DNA from: Lasiodiplodia sp. COLG20
Taxonomy: Eukaryota; Ascomycota; Dothideomycetes; Botryosphaeriales; Botryosphaeriaceae
NCBI GenBank assembly: GCA_009801085.1
Contig: VNWV01000002.1
Coordinates: 496,001 to 560,000 of the forward strand
DNA length: 64,000 nt
Direction of reading: 5' to 3'
Shown here in pieces: positions 25,167 to 36,050 of this stretch. Positions within the stretch are counted from its first letter, which is position 1; each line of letters opens with the position of its first letter. A program made the position numbers and the translations under genes. The notes below the pieces were generated by a model. The model was not told the origin of the DNA. It saw nothing but the letters and a program-made list of their open reading frames with translations, and ran no database searches.

Positions 25167-26652
25167 CTACCAATCGAGCTCGTTGCGCGGCCCTAGTCTT
25201 TCCCACAGGCCTAAGTCTGGGGGCTTCGTAGTTTTCAGGCAGCTCAGCTGCTTGCACACTACAGTAAGAAGCTTTATTAGCATAGGTCGAAAACAAGCTC
25301 TCCCATATTTGGCCTCTTCTTCTCGTCTTCGCAGGAGATGTATTAAGTGAGACTTACGAAGATCAGCCTGACTATACTTCTCACTGACAGATGATTCTCT
25401 GCTCGCTGGCCACACTTCCCTGCCTTCTCTTCTTTCCTCCTTCAAGTGCTTCGTCATCTCGTCCAAGATTCCCTTCTGAAGTCCACGTCCAGCCGCAGCA
25501 TCAAGCGTCTTCGTTGGTGCCGGAGATTTGGCGGCACCTAGCAGCGCTTGGACTTCATCCTTAATAGCTTGGATGGCAACATCAGCCTGCGCGTTGTCGC
25601 CGGGCCAATTCAGGTAGATATGGCACGTAAAGGCGGTCCGGGCAGCGGATGTGGGCGAGGCGGACAATGTGTACCAGAAGCGCCCGCTCGAAGCGACGTG
25701 AAGGGAGCTCATGCCGTAGGGGTCGAGGATCGAGTGCGCGCCTTGGGCAGAAATGGTGGAGAGGAAGGGCATCTTGGAAGTAATGCCCAACCATGCGCTG
25801 GGAACGATGTTGGCGGCGAAGCCGGAGCTCTCCATGTGGTGTACTACAAGGCAAAAGGTCTTTTCAGTATCGATCAGGAGTGTGGGTGTTAGGTGATGTA
25901 CCCGCTTCCTTCCAGTTGATGTCTTCGTCGAAGTCGAGCTGGGCCAGGGGAGCGGACCTCTCGGAGATGCCCCAACTCTTAGCCAAGACGTCAACGACCT
26001 TGAAATTCGGTGTTGAAACTCCCTCGCAGCTCAAGTTCACGAATACAAAACCTTGACGAGTGGTGTGAGTATGGATTTCGAAAAGTCCGTTCTGGCTCTT
26101 GTCAAAGCTCTCGATATCCTCGAATGCAGGGGCCTTGACAAGGCGCCCTCTGGTATCGTAGCTCCATCCATGGTACCGGCATCCTAGAACAGCAGAGGAT
26201 CCAGACTTCTTCCTAGCGACGGTATATGCGCGGTGTCGACAGACATTATGGAAAGCTCGGATGATGTGATCTTTGCCAAGTATCAGAAAGATTGGATAGT
26301 GGGCCAGCTGGAATGTGTGGTAGTCTCCTGGCTTGGAAAAATGGCTTCGATGGCTAAGGAATAGCCATTGCTTATAGGCATTGTCAGATGGCCTTTGATT
26401 GGATGATTCCCCGTCCGGATGGCTTACCTTGCTGAAGATTGCACGACGCTCCAACTCGAATAGTTCGCTACTGGTCCACCAATCATCTGGAAAGTCAGAT
26501 GCTCGATATGCTTCAAGCTTTGCACTATCCTGAGTAAGAGGCGCAGTCGGTGAAACCGCGCCACCGTTCTTGTCACTGACGATGTACCTATACGCTAAGA
26601 TGGCAAGGATTGCCGGCAAAATCGCCAAGAACACAGAGAAAAAAAGAGCCAT
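25167..26652 (-). CDS. Rieske [2Fe-2S] oxygenase-like protein with degenerate catalytic domain
   Basis: Related to choline-monooxygenase/CntA-type Rieske oxygenase alpha subunits. Four exons (introns 26371-26427, 25844-25901, 25259-25357) give 423 residues. Residues 3-25 are a hydrophobic N-terminal anchor. The Rieske site is intact: Cys119 and His121 in NVCRHRAYTV, Cys139 and His142 in GCRYHGWSYDTRGRL, with the normal 17-residue spacing. The catalytic domain starts normally (INWKEAV at 226-232), but where the family has E..HC...HP this protein reads S237, F240 and V245. Both iron-binding histidines and the bridging acid are therefore gone. I also see no clear ED....E..Q motif for the third iron ligand. 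The C-terminal ~90 residues are charged and unlike the family. The gene upstream on the same strand is a paralogue with the opposite defect. Inference: it supplies electrons to that partner. The upstream in-frame ATG at 26715 is an alternative start. Confidence 0.85.
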
Positions 26653-27124
26653 GGTGAGATCCGTAGCTCCCGGAAGCTGCCTTTGGTAGTGACAGCAACA
26701 GCCGTGGATATACAAGTTTCACATGGCCAGGCGACCGAAAGTTCGCATGATAAACCGTGCGTGCTTGTTCCCAATTTGGTCACGAAATCCCTTCCCAAGA
26801 GCTGTCAGGAGCACGGCAAGCAGAGGTTGAGTCGTCGATGGGCAGATGATGCGGGGATTGGATTGCGCTTCCCGTTTGGGAACAGCGTATAGATCCCGCA
26901 TGGTGGGTACGGGCCAATCATACTGTGCGCTTATGCAACAGATACCTTAGAAGGAAGCCACGTTGGGATGATGGGCAGGACAGCTGTCGGATGCTTATCT
27001 TTAGCCCGGCTCGTGCAACATGATGGTCCCGACGGTGCCAGAAAGTGAGCTTGATTCATTGTTGTGCTGATCACACTAGCACGATTCGGGTAGCTTAGGG
27101 CCACCTCATATTTTCTGCAAGTTG
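26653..27124. promoter_or_regulatory. Spacer between the two oxygenase genes
   Basis: 472 bp holding the 3' end of the upstream oxygenase gene and the promoter of the Rieske-bearing gene, both on the minus strand. No further exon of either gene is visible: the missing cluster-binding or iron-binding motifs are not encoded here on either strand. Confidence 0.6.
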
Positions 27125-28164
27125 CTAACAAACCTCGACGGCCTGCTGGTCGAGATTATGCTGTTCGAAAACCATCTCTAGAACCCGACCTTGGTAGTCT
27201 GGAAAAAAAGTCAATAAACACGCATGACTGCAGGGCAGAGGACGTACAGGCCACGCCATTTTCTTTGTTGGGGTTCAAAATACCCTCAGCGTAGACACCT
27301 TTCTCCAGATTGGCCTGAGCTTTCTCGCAGAGCTCATAGTCCTCGAGGGCAACCTGTCGCACAAATTTGAAGTACTCCTCGAATTTTTCGCCCGACTCCA
27401 TGTGGTAGTAGTCGAACTCCATGCGCGTGACATTTGGGTCTTCAGTAGGACACACGCGGAAGGAGCTCATTCCACCGCCATAGACGTTGAGGGTGCAGTT
27501 CGGAAAGAAGTAGAGGAACAGGCCATCATCGGGCTTCTTGGGGTCAGCAATGTGCTGTGAGAAGTTCTTGAAGTTCTTGACCGAGTAGAAGGTGGGAGGA
27601 TAGTAGATGGAAAAGGAGGGGTGAGTGTACTGGCAATGCAGACACTCCTGATAGCCATCAACCATGGTTTTCCAGTTGAAACGGCCCTCGTACTTGAGAC
27701 TACGGCGGTGCGGAAGCTTGGTGAAGTCGACACGAGAGAGCAGGGGCTCAAGGTCGGGGAAGAAGTCATCGAAGTCAGGAGCGTCGGCCGAGATGGTAGC
27801 AAAGAGGAGCCCTGTCGACGTGGTCCGGCTGCGCACTTCTTGATTCTTGATTATTTGACGGGTCAGCGGATTTCAGGTTGGTCGACGTGTGAGCAGACCG
27901 TTTCCTGCAACAGGACTTTCAAGTCCCCGTTCTCGGTGCGAGTCACGTAGACTGGAACCTGGGCGACTTCGTAGACGACATTGTCTTCGTGGAAGCGAGT
28001 GACAGGGCCTAACAGGTACCATGACTACTGGATTCAGCCATAGCTGGATGCAATATGCAGTCGAGCGTTGCTACCTTGAAGAAGACGGCGCGGCGTTCCA
28101 GGTCGTAGAGCTCTTGGCTCGTGTACCACGATGCAGGCAAGGTTCTGGGAAGATCAGGAGCCAT
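27125..28164 (-). CDS. Choline-monooxygenase-like catalytic subunit lacking the Rieske cluster subdomain
   Basis: Four exons (introns 28025-28074, 27846-27898, 27199-27247) give 295 residues; complete relatives are about 370-430. The start matches the family (SWYTSQELYDLERRAVF, residues 12-28), as do the first Rieske-fold strands (WYLLGPVTRF, VPVYVTRTENGDLKVLL). It then jumps from residue 72 directly to EVRSRTTSTGLLFATI, the segment that normally follows the cluster loops. About 55 residues with the Cys-X-His and Cys-X2-His pairs are absent. The catalytic domain is complete: FNWKTMVDGYQECLHC with Glu139 and His142, YTHP with His147, and ALEDYELCEKAQ with Asp241 as likely third ligand. The ending GVAYYQGRVLEM is canonical. 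No membrane segment. It needs an external electron donor; the adjacent Rieske-bearing paralogue is the obvious candidate. Intron 2 has a weaker donor (GTCTGC). Confidence 0.85.
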
Positions 28165-28483
28165 GTTGGAGGGAAGACGTGGCCTTGAGGTGCTGCGTCC
28201 ATTCCGTGGCGCTTGGTCTTATAGATGGTCCGGCTAGAGCTTGACGAATACGGTTAAGCGATCCCAGGCGCAGATGCAGATAACGGTCTGGCTGCAAGTG
28301 CCCAACAAGCCGGCCATCCCCAGACTACATCATGTCTGTTGCCAGGATGACTTGTGAGTCGTGTGTGGAAATGGTTAGGTCCGTGCCGAAGGTTGGCCGG
28401 CGATGACGCGACTCAACGCGACGCGACCGAAGCTTGACGCGTCCACCAGCCACTCCATTCCTCCCCACACCCTCTCGCGCGCC
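28165..28483. promoter_or_regulatory. Short divergent promoter, oxygenase / GEN1-like nuclease
   Basis: Only 319 bp separate the two divergent start codons, so promoter elements and both 5' leaders share this stretch. The segment just before the nuclease ATG is rich in CCACxCC and pyrimidines. No clear TATA box is visible. Confidence 0.5.
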
Positions 28484-30692
28484 ATGGGGATCAACGGGCA
28501 AGCCTCCATTTTCCCCATCGACGCTCTCTATTCTAACGAATCTCCAGAATCTGGGACATTTTGGGCGATGGCGAGATCACGCCTATTGCCCGGCTTGCTT
28601 CCGACCACTTCCAACGGACCGGCCGCCCGCTGCGCATTGCCGTCGACGAGGCCGGCTGGCGTTTCTGCAATTTGAATCCCCATCAAGTGAAGGCGATCCG
28701 CGAGAGTACGACCGTATCCCAAAGCTCCCTTCTCCATCTCTATGCTGATCCGCCATCATGACAGAGGAACCGGCCGCCAACCCCGTCGAGAAAGCCATCC
28801 TGTACCGAATCCTCAAGCTGTTGAAACTCAACATCCAGCTTCTCTTCGTCTTTGACGGCCCGGGAAGACCCTGGAAAAAGGGCAAGACTGCTGGCATGAT
28901 CAAGTACAAAGACATCGACACTCTGCGTCGCCTCCTTGGCCTCCTTCGCGTTCCACACCATTGCGCCCCCGCCGAAGCTGAAGCAGAGTGCGTTCGACTA
29001 CAACAGGAAGGCATCGTGGATTCTGTGTGGTCCGAGGACAGTGACAGCCTTATGTTCGGATGCACTTTGCTCATTCGCAACCTACGTGACAAGGACAAGA
29101 AGAGCGACACCCATGTTAGAGTCTACCGCGCGAGCGACCTATGGGAAAAGAAACAGCTGGATCGCAATGGCCTCGTTCTGATTGCCATGCTGGCTGGCGG
29201 TGACTACGACCCTGTTGGCGTCAGGGGATGTGGTGCAAATCTGGCCTACAGAGCCGCAAAGCGTGGCCTGGGAAACACCCTGTGCCAGACTCCGGACAGG
29301 GAATTGTTCTATTTCCGCGACCACTTACACCCCCTCTTCCGTGGCAAAGACGTCGAGATCCCCCATGACTGGCCTAAGCTAAGACATTTGAACAACTACC
29401 GGAACCCGAAGGTATCCAGTCGTGAAGAGCTGCACGATTTGAACGCCCTCAGGAACAACGGCTGGGATCGTGAAATTGATCAGCCTAAACTGCGCACTTT
29501 TCTTCAAGAACGCTTTCAAATCTGGACCAAGAGCTACATGAAGCACATTTTGCCTGTTCTGCTCGTTCGAGCTCTATCCAAAACCGCGCTTTCTCCCATG
29601 ATTTCGAATCCTTACTCGGTCGAAATTGTTCGCTCAAGGAAGCAACAATCTGCTACCGAGTGCGAGGACACGCTCACTAGGAAGATCAAATTCTTACCGC
29701 ATAACCTGGTCGAGTTCGATTTGACTGTGCCTCCAAAAGAAGAGGACTGGTCGAAGCTGGCAACGAAGTCTGACGGCGCATTTGACCCCGGATCCAAAAT
29801 AGACTGCGAGGTTTTAGAAATCGTTCTTCGAACCTCTCTTCCAGCGTCGCTTTTTGAAGCGCCTGCCCCAGGGACACCCTCTGGAAGGCGAAAAAGGAGG
29901 GCCACCGGACATGACAGCGCTAATGTGGAGTCTGCTGACGTTTCAAGTGGCTCACTGGCGCCCGGAGTCGAGTTGGACAGCGTAAATGAACCAAGAAAAC
30001 GAACGAAGACGAAAAACACAGGCAGTCATACCGCTGAACGCAATGAAGTTGACAGAATAGTTGAGAGAATGATGGGTGTTCGTCGACGCCAGACCGTGGG
30101 CAACAGCAATGCCGGTCGTATGCTCAACTCAGGCTCCAACGCCACTGCGCGTCCGCGCCCTGTCCTTCAAACGCTACCTGATTTGCCAGACGTCATGCAA
30201 CATCGCGCTACTACTGACATTGTTGACCTTGGATCCGAAAGCGAGGACGAGCTTCCTTCACCCTCCAGACTTCTCTCGCCGGCCAGAACTCAGCCATCCG
30301 CATCTGACCAAAGACGGCAATACCGACTACATCATACCGGTAGTCCAACAATCGTGTCAGCCGGGTCCGCTAAGGGGTCCCGACTAGCGCCCAACCCGCA
30401 ACCTAGCTATGACGCGGAGTCGTTGGCAGCGCCGGCAATTACCGCGGCAACACATCGGTCTGCGCCATGTTTAACACAGCCACCGGTCTCTGGTACGGCA
30501 TCTGCTCCCCGGCAACAGGTGGTGGCAGAGCCATTTTCCGTGCGTGATGCAGTGCGTGCCCATTGGTCACGTTTTAATCCAACGGCCTCCAGCCGCGATG
30601 GCAAGACGCAGGAACCGTCTAGTACAGGCGTATCTCGAATCCCAAAACCTACAGCAAATGCAATCGAATGCATTGACTTGACCAGTGATTGA
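28484..30692 (+). CDS. GEN1/YEN1-type XPG-family structure-specific nuclease
   Basis: Flap/Holliday-junction nuclease family protein acting in recombination intermediate resolution. Three exons (introns 28498-28547, 28706-28764) give 699 residues. Exon 1 is 14 nt and its intron has a GC donor (GCAAGC) with a normal CTCCAG acceptor; splicing yields MGINGIWDILGDGE, the expected XPG N terminus. Acidic metal-binding residues are in place: VDEAGW near residue 36, FVFDGPGRPW, APAEAEAECVRLQQEG with the I-region acids, SEDSDSLMFGC, and GGDYDPVGVRGCG. An XPG-I and helix-hairpin-helix segment follows to about residue 230. The C-terminal ~300 residues are disordered and Ser/Arg-rich, with GRRKRRA and PRKRTKTKN basic patches that look like nuclear localisation signals, and the protein ends ECIDLTSD, resembling a SUMO-interacting motif. 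FEN1 and RAD2/XPG are less likely because the N and I domains are close together and no PCNA box is seen. Confidence 0.88.
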
Positions 30693-32400
30693 ATGTCTCG
30701 CAGGGACACGAGCTTATACCGGGATGCGGAATTTGATCCTCATGGCTATTTCTAGAAAGTTTCATTGACTGTCTACGACATGCCGGTCGATCCCGACGTT
30801 GCTTTCCAAAAAAGGTTCCATAATTGAAAGATCGAATCTCCGAACACATGCCCTCCGAACTTCTACATTCCAGGCCCTCAATCGACGACCATCATAAGAC
30901 GCGCTTAAGCATATTGGTACTTACTTTGTCATGGAGTTCTCCCTTAATTTTCTTCCACTGGATGTGAAGGAGTCCTACGTTCCTACGCTATGTGAAGGAA
31001 TGGTCTCTAGGTCCGCGGGCAGTGGCATTAGTTAGCGGTCCTACAAATCCGGATCCACACAATTGCTTACCTCGCCCAGCGGCCACATGCTTGGCCTCAG
31101 TCAACAAACGACTGGGTATGCTTCGCATGCACGGCATTGATTTAATCTCCTATGCCTTGCATTGAGTTTAACGTCGTTTGGCCTTTGACTTTGAGAATAC
31201 CTCGAGGCCCCTGCGCGATTGCACAGACATACTCCCGGACGGAACGGCCAGCAAACCCAGAAATGGTGCACAGCGATTGGCGGTGTCTAGACTGCAGTTG
31301 CAGATCAGGGATGTGAGCGAGTCAAGCAACAATCATGGACCGACTACCGGAGACGCCATCTGGATTGGATTCCAAGCGTGCACCCAATGCGGACTATCGA
31401 TCGGTCGGCCAGGTAATGAACCGCTCAAACAAGACTCCAGAAACGAAAGAAGCACAGAAAGAAGCTACGATGGCTAGGCAGCGAGATTACAGATCGACCT
31501 AAGGACCTCGTATTGCACTCGGACACAACCGGGGCGGTACCCGTGGGTTTAGCGGTCTGTATCAGAGTCGATATGTGAAAGTCATGTGGAATACACAGCT
31601 ACTGGCGGACTTGATGGCTTGGCGGATGGCGGATTCGGTCGTGGCGAATGGACTTGTGTGCGGTACATGGAGGGCCGAGATCAGAGGAGCCGCCAAGGCC
31701 GGAGACGCGCCCCGCCAAAACGGCCAGCAGCGTCTTACTCAGGATGCGTCAGATGGTGCGGAGTCTCGAGGCCGCGCTCTTGGTATCTACGATCTGACTA
31801 CGTCGGCGCTTTCGAAAGGCTGCGCCGTCTTACTGATCGTCGTGGCTGATGGAGATCGTCAAGGAATTCATGCGCGGCTGACTGCAAAGGCTCGGTGTAT
31901 AGATACTGTGGGCTGTCAGACGCTAAAATCTGACCCGGCGCAGCACAGGATCGATTAAGCTCAAACTTTATTTGCTGGAACACGCCCCGAATTGATTCAG
32001 AAACATGTCGGACCAATCACGTCAACTCCCTCTGGGCCAGCACTTGAAACACAGAGTCTATCCGTGGCGACCGCAATGGAGGCCGGGCGGGCTGCAGGGA
32101 TGCTCCCTGATCGGCGCGTGGAGAAGCCGCGTTGGAACAGGTGCAGCGCGCCATGAACTCTTGCATCCATGTGCCGCATCTTGTTACTTCCTAATTAAAG
32201 CATCTCACGTTGCTGGGCACCAATTGTAGGCCCGGCAACCCGGTCGTGTTAAATTGAAGCCGTGCTTCTTTAAAACCCCAATCGCTGCAACTGCCCATGT
32301 CGAGATCATCGGCCTTCCTCCTTTTTAATCTTGTGGTCTGTCACAATTGAAACAAACCCACAGAGCCGCATCCCCTCACTTCTGTTCCATTCGTTTCGAC
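30693..32400. other. Intergenic, gene-free; promoter of multicopper oxidase at its end
   Basis: About 1.7 kb. Frames here are short and unconvincing. The last ~150 bp precede the multicopper oxidase ATG and carry a CCAAT at about 32219-32223 and a TTTAAAA element near 32270, plausible promoter elements. Confidence 0.45.
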
Positions 32401-34471
32401 ATGTTACGGTCGATATTGCCCTCGCTGCTGCTGGCCGCAGCAGCCTGGGCCAAGGAGCCTACACTCCAGGTTCACGACGATACCTTCATTCCAGATGCCG
32501 TGCTGCGAGTCACCGAGGGCCCCACAAGCATAGGATGTATCGAAAGAGACTCGGTCGTCGTCAACGGGACCGTACCGGGCCCGCAGCTATCATTCGTCTC
32601 GGGCAGTGTCGTGTGGATCCGTGTCTACAATGACATGCCCAATGAGAACCTCACAATGGTAAGCAGCATGGACAATGTGTGCTGAGGCAGTGACTGACAT
32701 GTGGCAGCATTGGCACGGTCTGACGATGGCGACCGCCCCATTTTCCGACGGAAGCCCAGCTGCGAGTCAGTGGGCCATTGCCCCTCTAAAGTTCTTCGAC
32801 TACGAAATCAACCTGGCCGACATCCAGCCGGGAACGTACTTCTACCATTCTCACGTCGGCTTCCAAGCCATCACTGCCACGGGGTCTTTGATCATCACCG
32901 ACAAGCCGGGCGAGTCACCGCCCTATGAATACGACGACGAGCGAGACCTTGTATTCACCGACCTGTACAACACCACGGACCATGATATCGAAGGTGGGCT
33001 TGGCGCGAACCCGTTCAAGTGGAGTGGCGAGGTCGGCGGCGTTCTCATCAACGGCCACGGCATCTCGTCGTACACCTCGACCAACGACGACGACAGCTGC
33101 AGCCTGGCGCGGATTTCGGTCGATCCGGGAAAGACGTACCGCCTACGGCTCATTGGCGCGACCGCTCTCTCTTTCTTTACCATGGCCATTGAGGACCACA
33201 ACCTTACCATCATCGAGGCCGATGGCGCCTACACGGAGCCTGTAGACGTGTCCTTCGTCCAAGTTGGCAATGGCCAGCGCTATTCGGCACTCCTCAAGAC
33301 GTGGACTTGCGACCAGCTCGCCGGAAATGCAGCCCGCGGCCGCCACCAATTCTATCTTCAGCTCGAGACGCGCGACCGTCCGAGCAGCTTGACGAGCTAT
33401 GCCGTCCTGGATTATGGTGCTGCCTGTGGAGGCCCCCCGTCCTATGCGTCCCGCCAGATTGGTGGCAACTGGCATGGCAACAGCAACAAGTACGGCGGCG
33501 GTGGTGGTGGCGGCGGCGGCGGCAACAACAACAACTACGGAAGCACCAACAGCAGTAACAATTACGGCCCGATCTCGACAAAGACGCCGCCGAAGACGCC
33601 GCCAATGCAGCTGCCACCGACGGTCCAAGGCTGGCTTGACGATGAACTCAATCCCCTGACTCCGCGGCCGGACTTCCCCACGGCGGACGAAGTGACGCGG
33701 ACGGTAGTCATGGACATCCAGCAGATCAGCGACAACGGGGGGATCCGGTGGGTGCAGAACGACATCTCGTGGTACGAGGAGACGCCGCGGGTGCCTTACC
33801 TCGTCGCGCTCTACACCAACGCCAGCCAATGGCTGCCCGACTACGAGACGGCCGTGGCCAGCGGCACGGGACGCGACGCGCGGGTGGCGGCGTGGCCGGC
33901 CAAGATCGGTGAGGTGCTCGAGATCGTCATCCAGAACACGGGAAGCTACTCGGGTGGCGTCGACAGCCATCCAATGCACTTCCACGGCGCGCACTATTTT
34001 TATCTGGGCAGCGGTCCCGGCACGTACGACCGAGCGGCCAACGAGGCGAGGCTGGCGGGCCGCACGCCGGTGACAAGGGACACGACGATGCTGTACCGGT
34101 ACAGCGAAAAGGAGGAGCCGAAGAAGGATCACAGCTGGGTAGCGTGGAGGATCAGGGTGGAGCAGCCCGGCGTGTGGATGCTGCATTGCCACATCCTGCA
34201 GCATATGATCATGGGTAAGTTTGTTGCCTTTTTCGGTTTAATGCCGCCTTGGCCGAATACGGCAAATGCAAGGAGTTGAGGTGTCGCTGACGACAATTTT
34301 TATCTGCAAACAGGAATGCAAACGGCGTGGGTGTTTGGGAACTCCTCGGACATCCTGACGCTGCCGCTGCCCATGGTCGAAGGATACCTGGTGTACGGCG
34401 GCAACGTGCTTGGAGATGACGACAATCCACCTAGCGTGGTCCATTTCTTCGATAACGATAACGAGAATTAA
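32401..34471 (+). CDS. Secreted multicopper oxidase, ascorbate-oxidase-like
   Basis: Blue-copper enzyme that oxidises small reductants and reduces oxygen to water outside the cell. Three exons (introns 32659-32707, 34215-34313) give 640 residues. Residues 1-17 form a signal peptide ending AWA. All four copper motifs are present: HWHG immediately after intron 1, YFYHSHVG, HPMHFHGAHYFYLG, and HCHILQHMIMGM. In the last motif the position ten residues after the Cys is Met, the usual axial type-1 ligand of ascorbate oxidases, which predicts a lower redox potential than fungal laccases with Leu or Phe. The middle contains an unusual low-complexity insert at about residues 345-370: ten consecutive Gly, then Asn/Ser/Tyr-rich sequence, then a TPPKTPP segment before the third cupredoxin domain. 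Several NXS/T sites are present. Substrate cannot be read from sequence; ferroxidase function is less likely because no C-terminal membrane anchor is seen. Confidence 0.92.
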
Positions 34472-36050
34472 GGGTACCAGATAGAACAGGGCGTGATTTC
34501 CGGGCGCAACAACAAGTCTTTAAAGCGATTTCATTATTGCAAGGAAAACTAGTTTGTAATTAGCCGCGTAGACGGCTATTAGTAGTCATGGCGGCATATG
34601 AAAGATGTCAGCCTTTCAGGTTCTGCAGGAGGCATTACGTTCTTGCTACATAGGTACTTGGAGTACATATCTGGAAGTAGAGATGTAGATTCTTAATCTA
34701 TGAAGATACCGATTAAAAAGAATTTTAATGGGCACTGCAAAAATTGTTATGTGTTCCAGCTGTTCTGCCGTAGAGTCAAAATGGAATTAAAAAAAAAAAA
34801 AAAGAGGAGTGCAATGGAGTGCAGCTATTCAACTCGGGGCTTGGAAGCGGTGTGGTGGTGTTGTCAAAGTGATCTGTAATTCGGTTTGCGGTACGCGTTA
34901 TTGTGTCAAATAGTAGTATATCTTGGCAGCGATAGTCGACATCATCGATTTTTGAGGAAGAACAGGCAGTCTCGTACGAGCTCTTGGCCGCGTGTCGTAC
35001 GAGCTGTCAACAAGGGATGTCCGGGGAAGACAGTAGAACCGCGGGAATAAAAGAGACTTGGAGATCTGGTACCCAAAGCAGACGCACTGCGGAGAGGGTG
35101 ACACAAGCAAATGTCTCGTGAGATGTTCGATCCCAAAGGGGACCGGTTGACCTCGGCAACGCGCCAACGAAAGAGGAGGGGGAACGCAGGCTTCCATACT
35201 TTCCGACTCATAGCAAAAGCACATACAGCTTTGCAGCACCTGCTTACCTTTCCTTCTTCCTGTTCGCTCCTCAGCGCTCCCCCATGCGCGGACCCACAGT
35301 CTCCCGGCAGTGCATCGTGCGATCATGATGCTCTCTCCTTATCGTCGCCGCCAACAGGAGCCCCGATAACCGGGGCTACCTACAACGCCCCTGCTGCTGG
35401 TAAACCGCGCGTCGCACTCCGCATCCGCCCAAAGCCTGTCCAACAGCGCCGCCGCCCGCCTCGAGTCTCCGTCCTGTCAGTGACGCATATCTGCTACGAA
35501 GATGTCCGCCACGAAGCACAACCGGTCTCGGCGGGCGAGTTTGGGCCGCCAGCGGCCGGGTTCGGCGACGGCAGCCCGGCACTTTGGGTCGGGAAGCGGC
35601 TATCGTGATCGAAACAAGATCTAGAGACAAGTTAATACAGGAGGGTCTTCCCTGAACCGGATAGGGAACGCGGCAGTGCTTTTGAACTGCGCTCTTTTTT
35701 TCGACGACCGAGATCAGACGAGAATTCTCCGGGTATTGCATCAGCTGTCTTAGTGTCTCAAAAAAACGCACAATCCCCTGCTTGCCCACACCACAGCAAT
35801 GCCATCTCGTAGCAATACAACACATAGTGTCGGCCGAGGACCAGACCCACTGAAATCACCGGTCGGTGGACTGACAGCAGAAGAGGATAAAACCCTAATA
35901 CCTGGCCTGCAAAGCTAACGTCAGACTTTGATTTGAATTTGGTCACACAAGAACATTCTTGCACCACCGCTCTCGTATCCATCCGGGCCTATATAAATTC
36001 GCGCTTTCCAGACCATCAGACGAGAGAAAAAAAAAAAAACACAAGCAGCC
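34472..36050. other. Intergenic, gene-free
   Basis: About 1.6 kb between the multicopper oxidase stop and the 2EXR protein gene. The first 400 bases are AT-rich with an A tract at about 34789-34803 and probably include the terminator. Other frames are not convincing as genes. Confidence 0.45.
35990..35998 (+). promoter_or_regulatory. TATA box of the 2EXR protein gene
   Basis: TATATAAAT lies about 53 bp upstream of the ATG at 36051 and is followed by an A-rich leader (about 36027-36040). Position and sequence fit a TATA-directed fungal promoter with a short 5' UTR. Confidence 0.6.

Noticed and set aside
25078..25296. Short minus-strand frame overlapping the end of the Rieske gene
   Set aside because: Splicing 25357 to 25258 continues the Rieske gene in another frame with good splice sites, so this frame is a shadow.
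33143..34204. 353-codon open frame on the minus strand
   Set aside because: It lies wholly antisense to the multicopper oxidase, whose copper motifs are clear. The frame is a by-product of G+C-rich codon use and has no recognisable protein features.
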